From JAPLLS01 sp041309145 (lineage in GTDB: Bacteria > Omnitrophota > Gorgyraeia > Gygaellales > Profunditerraquicolaceae), in assembly GCA_041309145.1 (NCBI GenBank), contig JBFZAG010000023.1:1-6010 (forward strand): 6,010 bases of DNA, written 5' to 3'. The notes beneath the pieces are model-generated. The model was not told the origin of the DNA. It saw only the letters and a program-made list of their open reading frames with translations, and made no database searches. Made by a program: the position numbers and the translations under genes. Shown here one piece after another: positions 1-4,716 of the stretch. Each line of letters opens with the position of its first letter. Position 1 is the stretch's first letter.

Positions 1-2
1 GT

Positions 3-1469
3 CCGAAATTTAAATCTAATTCCGGTCCGGGCCGCAAGGGGGTGAGTTTGATCGTCGCGGTTTTCGCGATGATGCTCCTGGCGGTTTTGGGGCTGACCCT
101 GGGGGTAATGATCTCGGGTGATTTTGAGATGAATACCCGCAACCTGGAATCAGAGCAGGCTTTCTACGCCGCTGACTCCGGGATCCAGGAGGCGATCATA
201 CGCTTAAAACTGGGAGATACGCTGTTTGACGACGACACGGATTATCTTAAGCGCCGGCTGGGGAACGGCGAGTATAACGTGACTCGCCAGATCAACGGTT
301 TAGCGGTCAATATTACTTCAACGGGTTATGTTCCCTCTGAGGCGAATTACCGGGCGATGCGCCAGGTGAAAGCAGTAGTGGTGATCAGCGGGGGGATCAC
401 TCAAGGAGTAGGGTGCAGCGGCCTGTTTGACTGGTCGGCGGCCCGGTCAGGGCATACCGTGGACATAGAGTCCGATATCACCGCAGTGCAGTATAACGGC
501 GACGGAAACAGCGTATACAATCAGCTTAATTCTGATTACGGCGCTAGCCCGCTGTGGCCTCCCGGGTCAGGACAGCGCCGTATCGCCAACGGCGGCACCA
601 CTATTCCCATGCAGTGGTATCACGATAATGCTGACTGCGAATGGCCCAGTCCCGGCACCAGACGTATAACCTATGTAGCTGATGATGCATCTTCAGGTAA
701 TATTTTGCGGGTGACTGGCTCGGATGCGGCTAATTTTTTTACCGGTATGGTCGGTCAAGCCGTCCGTAATGTCGGCCATGCGCCTTTAGCGAATGGCGCC
801 TGGGCAGATGAAGATTGGGCGGTAATTACCGCTGTTGCTAATGGCGGCCGGGACGCAACTTTAGATAAGACAATCAATGATAATTGGGACAATCATCCGA
901 TCAGGCTGGTCCGGCGTTATTCCGAGGCAGCTCCGGTTCCGCCTGCGCCTGAGAAAGGGCGCAATGACGACGGGGGGCAAGGTTCCGGGATCAATTATAT
1001 CGGAGCGACGGTTTCTCACGCCATGGGATATGTGGTAGATACCGTCATCGATCTCAGGTCGAGTGCTTTGAGCTGGGAGGATGTCAAGATAATCTGCGAA
1101 GGGGATATTTTTATCAAGGGCCCTCAAAAACTTGAGATGACCCATTCAGCTTCGCAGGGCCGGCCAAGTAACAGACATCCGGCGCTGGCGACGCAAAACG
1201 GCAACATTATTTGTCTTGATGCCACCACAGCGAACAATCGCCTGATCAGCGGCCTGATCTTTTCCGAGACCGGCACCGTGCGCTGGAATTATTTGGGGTA
1301 CCCCACTTCCGGAGGGGCAAACTTTTTACGGGGGAACATGGTCTACGGCAGTAATATTGTTTTAGGCGGCGATATCAGTATCAAGTGGCAGCCGACTCTG
1401 ATCCCTCCGGAAGTCGCTCAGTTCGGCGCAGCCACGCCAGAAGGAGATTTCTCCTGGCAGGAGCAGTAG
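3..1469 (+). CDS. PilX-type minor pilin / pseudopilin-like protein, 5' end outside window
   Basis: Likely a minor pilin or tip pseudopilin taken from the inner membrane into a T4P/T2SS-type fibre. The frame is open from the window edge with no stop. The upstream codons read PKFKSNSGPGRKG, a basic stretch ending in Gly just before the hydrophobic helix VSLIVAVFAMMLLAVLGLTL, as in class III prepilin leaders. A GTG at 42 is therefore probably Val1 of the mature protein and not the start: no ATG, GTG or TTG lies in frame before it in the window, and the G-run at 38-42 abuts it with no spacing. Glu5 is absent (V-S-L-I-V), as in many PilX/GspK-like proteins. The segment SEQAFYAADSGIQEAI (about residues 38-53 from the GTG) is the PilX_N hallmark. 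The body is about 400 residues, with Cys at 125, 199, 352 and 391, and it ends FSWQEQ, like the SW-[RK]-E tail I associate with PilX-like proteins. The family call is firm; its exact role is inferred. Confidence 0.8.
   Translation, partial: PKFKSNSGPGRKGVSLIVAVFAMMLLAVLGLTLGVMISGDFEMNTRNLESEQAFYAADSGIQEAIIRLKLGDTLFDDDTDYLKRRLGNGEYNVTRQINGLAVNITSTGYVPSEANYRAMRQVKAVVVISGGITQGVGCSGLFDWSAARSGHTVDIESDITAVQYNGDGNSVYNQLNSDYGASPLWPPGSGQRRIANGGTTIPMQWYHDNADCEWPSPGTRRITYVADDASSGNILRVTGSDAANFFTGMVGQAVRNVGHAPLANGAWADEDWAVITAVANGGRDATLDKTINDNWDNHPIRLVRRYSEAAPVPPAPEKGRNDDGGQGSGINYIGATVSHAMGYVVDTVIDLRSSALSWEDVKIICEGDIFIKGPQKLEMTHSASQGRPSNRHPALATQNGNIICLDATTANNRLISGLIFSETGTVRWNYLGYPTSGGANFLRGNMVYGSNIVLGGDISIKWQPTLIPPEVAQFGAATPEGDFSWQEQ
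1442..1463 (+). promoter_or_regulatory. Possible SD-sequestering alternative hairpin at the end of the pilX-like gene
   Basis: AGGAG (1442-1446), CTCCT (1451-1455) and AGGAG (1459-1463) lie in sequence, so the central block can pair perfectly with either flank (loops of 4 and 3 bases). The second AGGAG sits 6 bases before an ATG at 1470, an ideal Shine-Dalgarno position. The region also encodes the conserved-looking C-terminus GDFSWQEQ, so the symmetry may be chance. The stems are only 5 bp. The function is inferred and weakly supported. Confidence 0.25.
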
Positions 1470-1476
1470 ATGGCAG

Positions 1477-1483
1477 AAGGGGG
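1477..1483 (+). promoter_or_regulatory. Ribosome binding site for the small membrane protein
   Basis: AAGGGGG lies 6 bases upstream of the ATG at 1490. This decides the start of the 86-residue protein against the longer open frame that reaches back into the pilX-like gene. Confidence 0.6.
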
Positions 1484-1489
1484 CTTAAT

Positions 1490-1750
1490 ATGAAAAAGAC
1501 TGGAATTTTGCTAAGCGCAGTTTTAATTTTACTTTTCGCCGGAGCTCTTTATTTATTATATGCTCAGGAAAAGTTCACTTCGGATAATCCTGATCATCCG
1601 GCTCTGGCCCGTAAGCTTGACGCGCTGGCAGCCAGCGTTGAAAGATCGAACATGGCGGTCTCGGCTAAGCTGGATCAGGTGATCGCCAACCAGGAAAGGA
1701 TATTCAAAGAGCTGGACGTGATCAGGATCAGGGCTTCCCGGAACCGTTAA
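1490..1750 (+). CDS. Small membrane-anchored coiled-coil protein, function unknown
   Basis: An 86-residue protein I do not recognise. Residues 1-4 (MKKT) are basic, and residues 5-24 form one hydrophobic helix that could be a membrane anchor or an uncleaved signal. Residues 38-80 are predicted by eye to be helical, with hydrophobic residues at roughly heptad spacing (for example LDALAASV and LDQVIANQ), which suggests a coiled coil facing the periplasm. It has no cysteine, and the tail is basic (RASRNR). The start at 1490 has a good Shine-Dalgarno; the frame is open further upstream, but that part overlaps the pilX-like gene and is not pilin-like. It lies 20 bases after the minor pilin stop and is followed by weak hairpins, so it is probably the last gene of the upstream pilin unit. 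A role in pilin or pseudopilus assembly is guessed from position only. Confidence 0.65.
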   Translation: MKKTGILLSAVLILLFAGALYLLYAQEKFTSDNPDHPALARKLDALAASVERSNMAVSAKLDQVIANQERIFKELDVIRIRASRNR

Positions 1751-1795
1751 GCTGCCAATGAGTTAAGGCGGCTTTTCAGCCGGGTTTTAATCTTC
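1751..1795 (+). terminator. Weak intrinsic terminator or alternative hairpins before the pilM promoter
   Basis: CGGCT (1769-1773) pairs with AGCCG (1778-1782) over a TTTC loop and is followed by GG and the T-rich run TTTTAATCTTCTT. The stem is short and the T-run interrupted, so termination would be partial at best. A competing 6-bp stem, with one G-U pair, joins GCTGCC (1751-1756) to GGCGGC (1767-1772) and shares bases 1769-1772 with the first. Its place between a stop codon and a strong promoter supports an operon boundary. Confidence 0.3.
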
Positions 1796-1824
1796 TTGAC
1801 AGCCGATTAGCGCGTCGCTAGAAT
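1796..1824 (+). promoter_or_regulatory. Sigma-70-type promoter driving the pilMN-O-P-Q unit
   Basis: TTGACA at 1796-1801 matches the -35 consensus 6 of 6. After exactly 17 bases, TAGAAT at 1819-1824 matches the -10 consensus 5 of 6. There is no extended -10 TG. Transcription would be expected to start about 7 bases on, near 1831-1832, which is at the ATG of the next gene. It lies in the largest intergenic gap of the window and in the right orientation. This is a consensus match only; the organism's own sigma factor preferences are unknown. Confidence 0.65.
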
Positions 1825-1831
1825 CAGTCAA

Positions 1832-3631
1832 ATGGATAAACTTAAAGAGACAAAAAGTAAAACTCAGGCCGGAGCATCCAAGTTAAATTTTAAGATGCCG
1901 GCGCTGGTAACCAATCTGCTCCGTTTTCTTGCCGAGTTCATCATTTCCTCCCAGGATGTCATAGGGATAGATATCGGGTCAAGTTACATCAAGATCCTTC
2001 AACTGCAGAAGAAAAAAAATAAATACGATGTCCGCAAATGCATTACCCGCGCTCTTCCCCAGTCGGCTAAAGACAATAACCAGGAAAAAAGAAAATTGGC
2101 TCAGGAGTTCGTCAAAGAATTCATCGCCGAGACCCACGCCAAGTATACCCTGGGAAGGTTTGTCCTTTCCGGCAAAGGGGTATTTATTTTTTCTCTTTCC
2201 GTGCCTTTTCTGAACAAAAAGGACATGCGCTCTGCGGTGGGGATCGAGCTCAAGAAACGGCTGCCGTTTCAGCTGGACATCAACAACGTGATATTCGATT
2301 ATTTTGTCACCGGCCAGTTCCAGGACGAGAAAAGTTCGGGGCTGCAGATCACCTGCGTCGCCGCTGACCGCCAGGCGATCGATGAGCAGGTTCAGCTTCT
2401 CAAAGACATGAATATCCGGCCGGTAGCGATCAATACTATTCCCGACTGTCTGGGCAACCTCCTGCCTTATTGTTTTGATAATCTTTCTAATAAGAAGACA
2501 GTCGCGCTGCTGGATATCGGAGCGAGCCTTTCTTTGCTTAATTTTTATAAAGGAAGGACCCTGGTCTTTTCCCGGGAGATCCCCATAGGAGGGGAGCATA
2601 TCACCCACGCTATGGCTAAGTCTATCGCTTCGCCGAACGGCCCGATGAGTATCAGCATGGAAGAAGCGGAAAAGCTCAAGCGCAACATCGGGATACCTTT
2701 GCAGGATGAGGCGAACATCGAATTCCTGACCGATTTCGGCCCTTTAAAAGGAGATCAGCTGGCCGGCCTCCTGCGCCCCACCCTGGAGAGGATGGCCATG
2801 GAGATCAACCGCACCATAAGCTATTACGTCAAGACTTTTAAATCAGAAAATATGATCGAGGAACTTTATCTTACCGGAGGCTCTTCGAAGCTGCGCAATA
2901 TCGATAAATTCTTTCTTTACAACTTGGAAGGCATGCAGAAAGTTGAGCCGCTGAACATCGTTAAAGCGATCAAAAGCTGGGGAGAGACCGGGGTGATGAA
3001 GCAGGAGCTGATGATGGAGCAGGCCATGCCCCATCTGGCTGTGGCTTTCGGCCTCTGTCTGGGATCCGGGGGAAAAGTCAATCTTCTCCCCTCTAAAGAA
3101 AGGCTGGAACAAAAAGCCGTATTTTTGTCCACGGCTTTAAGGATAGGCTTTCCCTTGATCTTGCTTTTAAGCCTGGTTTTTTACGGCCTGAATTACGGCA
3201 ATGGCCTTAAATATCAGGCGCTGGTCAAAAACCTGGAGAATGAGATCAGCCGGCTGGAAGTGGACGCCTCCCAGATCAGGGAGTACGAAGAAATGAAGGG
3301 CAAGCTGGAACAGAGAAATCAGGTTCTGGCTGCGGCTAAAGGAAAGCAGCCTTACTGGTGGGGGCTGTTCAAAGAGCTCAGCCAGATTACTCCCGCGCAA
3401 GTGATCATTCAAAAGGTCGCCACCACTCCGGGAAAGGTCCCCCAAGAGCTGCATCTCAGCGGGAAGATCTTCGCAAAATACAGCATGGTGGATCTGGAGC
3501 TTTCGCAATTTGTTCTGGTTTTGTCGGATTCGCCGTATTTCTCCCATGTGGAACTGCTTTCCAGCAAAAACGACATGTATTCGCCGATACCGGCGGCAGA
3601 CTTTGAGATCGTCTGCCAACTACATTACTGA
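1832..3631 (+). CDS. pilM: PilM-PilN fusion protein (GspL-like), T4P/T2SS assembly platform
   Basis: A 599-residue protein joining two normally separate alignment-complex subunits. Residues 43-410 are the actin-like PilM fold: phosphate-1 loop GIDIGSSYIK (45-54), phosphate-2 motif LLDIGAS (226-232), REIPIGGEHIT (248-257), MEEAEKLKR (276-284) and adenosine motif LTGGSSKL (347-354). After the end of the PilM fold (LAVAFGLCLG), residues 416-420 read VNLLP, the N-terminal PilN motif known to dock into PilM. Then come a membrane helix (about 430-455), a coiled coil (about 458-503) and a periplasmic ferredoxin-like PilN domain (about 507-599). Canonical PilM is about 350 residues and PilN about 200, so the sum fits a full fusion. 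GspL of T2SS has the same order of parts. About 44 residues precede the nucleotide motif, some 30 more than usual; they are Lys-rich and then amphipathic. There is no Shine-Dalgarno before ATG 1832; Met22 (1895) is an alternative start, also without one. Confidence 0.9.
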   Translation: MDKLKETKSKTQAGASKLNFKMPALVTNLLRFLAEFIISSQDVIGIDIGSSYIKILQLQKKKNKYDVRKCITRALPQSAKDNNQEKRKLAQEFVKEFIAETHAKYTLGRFVLSGKGVFIFSLSVPFLNKKDMRSAVGIELKKRLPFQLDINNVIFDYFVTGQFQDEKSSGLQITCVAADRQAIDEQVQLLKDMNIRPVAINTIPDCLGNLLPYCFDNLSNKKTVALLDIGASLSLLNFYKGRTLVFSREIPIGGEHITHAMAKSIASPNGPMSISMEEAEKLKRNIGIPLQDEANIEFLTDFGPLKGDQLAGLLRPTLERMAMEINRTISYYVKTFKSENMIEELYLTGGSSKLRNIDKFFLYNLEGMQKVEPLNIVKAIKSWGETGVMKQELMMEQAMPHLAVAFGLCLGSGGKVNLLPSKERLEQKAVFLSTALRIGFPLILLLSLVFYGLNYGNGLKYQALVKNLENEISRLEVDASQIREYEEMKGKLEQRNQVLAAAKGKQPYWWGLFKELSQITPAQVIIQKVATTPGKVPQELHLSGKIFAKYSMVDLELSQFVLVLSDSPYFSHVELLSSKNDMYSPIPAADFEIVCQLHY

Positions 3632-3632
3632 G

Positions 3633-4244
3633 ATGGCCATAAAAAATAAAAGCGCTGACAGGGTATCCTATGTAATTGTTTTTACCTCCATATTTATCGG
3701 AGTATGGCTGCTTATTTATTTTGTGGTCGGCCGTCCGGTCTTGAAGTATTCCAACGGCCTGAAAGCCCAGTTCGCCGAGAAGCAGGCTAAACTTCTGGAA
3801 TCCCAGGAATTGGTGCGCAGCCTTCCCAATCCCAAAAAAGCCATAGAAGAAATAAAAGGAAATCTTAAGGAAGTCCAGGATCTGGGGGAGAGCAAGAAAC
3901 AGATCCCCCGGCTGATGCAGTTATTGGGCGAGACCGCCAGTAAGCAGGATCTTAACGTGGTCTCGCTGCGGCCCCGCGAGGATATTAAAAACGAAGAAAG
4001 CGGGCTGCCCGAGGGGATCAGCAAGATCTATCTGGAGATAGTCTTGAGCTGCTCTTACCAGGCTTTGGCTCAGTATATTAAATCGGTCAACGAGCTGCCG
4101 ATGGCCTTTAAAGTGGAAACGCTTTTTGTGGAAAAAGAGTCCGAGACCCTGGCTCCCTTAGAAACGAAAAGCGGCTCCAAAAAAACAGCTGTTTCTTCGG
4201 GGCTGCTGAAAGCGGTCCTGGTTTTAAGCACTATTTCGGGATAG
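3633..4244 (+). CDS. pilO: PilO-like (GspM-like) inner-membrane assembly protein
   Basis: A 203-residue protein. Residues 1-10 are cytoplasmic and basic, 11-32 form a membrane helix, about 40-90 are a charged coiled coil, and about 90-200 form a ferredoxin-like domain (IPRLMQLLGETASKQDLNVVS, then strands KIYLEIVLSCSY and helix QALAQYIKSVNELP). This is the PilO layout and the usual length. In the family, PilO dimerises with PilN through the coiled-coil and ferredoxin-like parts. The ATG at 3633 starts one base after the TGA of the PilM-PilN gene and has no clear Shine-Dalgarno, which points to translational coupling by reinitiation. The frame is open further upstream (to 3510), but that part overlaps PilN sequence and is not PilO-like. 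A Lys/Ser/Thr-rich loop (about 168-187) interrupts the last strands. PilO and GspM cannot be told apart here by sequence alone; gene order favours PilO. Confidence 0.85.
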   Translation: MAIKNKSADRVSYVIVFTSIFIGVWLLIYFVVGRPVLKYSNGLKAQFAEKQAKLLESQELVRSLPNPKKAIEEIKGNLKEVQDLGESKKQIPRLMQLLGETASKQDLNVVSLRPREDIKNEESGLPEGISKIYLEIVLSCSYQALAQYIKSVNELPMAFKVETLFVEKESETLAPLETKSGSKKTAVSSGLLKAVLVLSTISG

Positions 4245-4253
4245 TCAAAAAAG

Positions 4254-4706
4254 ATGACCAAAGACCAAAAACAGATCGCCTTAATTCTAGCCATGCTCCC
4301 GGTCCTGGCTTTTTTTGTTATCAGCGGAATAAACAGCAGGAAAACTAAGAATATCGGCGGACCGCCTCAGCCTTCTCCGGCAGTTGTTGATGTCGGGGTA
4401 AAAGTTTCTTCCGTCCTTCCGGCGGCGGACGGCAATACTCTGGAGACGCAAAAGAAACGGGCGGAGGCGCCTTGGGGAAGAGACCCTTTTTCATCGGGGA
4501 TTTATAAGTCGGGGCAGGCTGATTCAGAACTTAAACTGCAGGGGATATCTTACCGCAAGGATAATATAGGCTTTGCTTTTATCAATAACGAGATCGTTAA
4601 GAAAGGCGACGGCATAGCCGGATATGAAGTGGAGGAAGTTTTAAAAGACAGAGTTCTGTTAAAAAAAGGGAGCCAGAGTTTTTACCTGACTTTTCCGGAA
4701 GAATAA
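4254..4706 (+). CDS. pilP: PilP/GspC-like secretin-coupling protein, membrane-anchored
   Basis: A 150-residue protein that by family links the PilN/PilO platform to the secretin N0 domain. Residues 8-26 form a membrane helix, about 27-72 a Pro- and Ala-containing linker, then WGRDPF (74-79), the motif that begins the folded region of PilP and GspC HR domains. Residues 93-148 are a small beta domain: ELKLQGISY, FAFINNEIVKKGD, YEVEEVLKDRVLLKKG and FYLTFPEE. Classical PilP is a lipoprotein; no Cys lipobox is present here, so anchoring is by the helix as in GspC. There is no PDZ domain. The ATG lies 9 bases after the PilO stop; the A/G-rich gap TCAAAAAAG offers only a weak Shine-Dalgarno, so coupling is likely. 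The family call is good; pilP versus gspC naming is by operon order. Confidence 0.82.
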   Translation: MTKDQKQIALILAMLPVLAFFVISGINSRKTKNIGGPPQPSPAVVDVGVKVSSVLPAADGNTLETQKKRAEAPWGRDPFSSGIYKSGQADSELKLQGISYRKDNIGFAFINNEIVKKGDGIAGYEVEEVLKDRVLLKKGSQSFYLTFPEE

Positions 4707-4711
4707 GGGAG
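4705..4711 (+). promoter_or_regulatory. Ribosome binding site for the secretin gene
   Basis: AAGGGAG overlaps the stop codon of the PilP-like gene and ends 5 bases before the ATG at 4717. It is the clearest Shine-Dalgarno of the 1832-6010 unit and supports this start over the in-frame Met codons at residues 7 and 9. The secretin may thus be initiated more independently than the genes before it. Confidence 0.6.
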
Positions 4712-4716
4712 AAAAG

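Noticed and set aside
42..44. GTG as the start codon of the minor pilin gene
   Set aside because: It would begin the protein inside the conserved hydrophobic helix and drop the basic leader that is readable upstream in the same frame.
1385..1489. Longer version of the small membrane protein, starting inside the pilX-like gene
   Set aside because: The extra part is Arg-rich and out of frame with the clear pilin gene it overlaps; a good Shine-Dalgarno marks ATG 1490.
2012..2019. Run of eight A in the PilM gene as a slippage or programmed frameshift site
   Set aside because: One added A meets TAA at once, and one lost A leads to a short meaningless frame ending by 2213. The run simply encodes a Lys-rich loop (QKKKNK).
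1979..2608. Long open frame on the minus strand (209 codons)
   Set aside because: It lies wholly opposite the PilM domain, resembles no family and is best explained as a codon-bias shadow. The same holds for minus-strand frames at 861-1145, 2843-3112, 3167-3619, 3716-4024 and 5016-5429.
1832..3631. PilM-PilN fusion as an artefact of a sequencing error
   Set aside because: The frame is continuous through the junction with family-like sequence on both sides and no candidate stop, start or ribosome site at the joint. A substitution that removed a stop cannot be excluded, but it is less likely.
3510..3632. Longer version of the PilO-like protein, starting inside the PilM-PilN gene
   Set aside because: It overlaps the conserved PilN C-terminal domain in another frame, and the added residues are not PilO-like; ATG 3633 gives the normal length.
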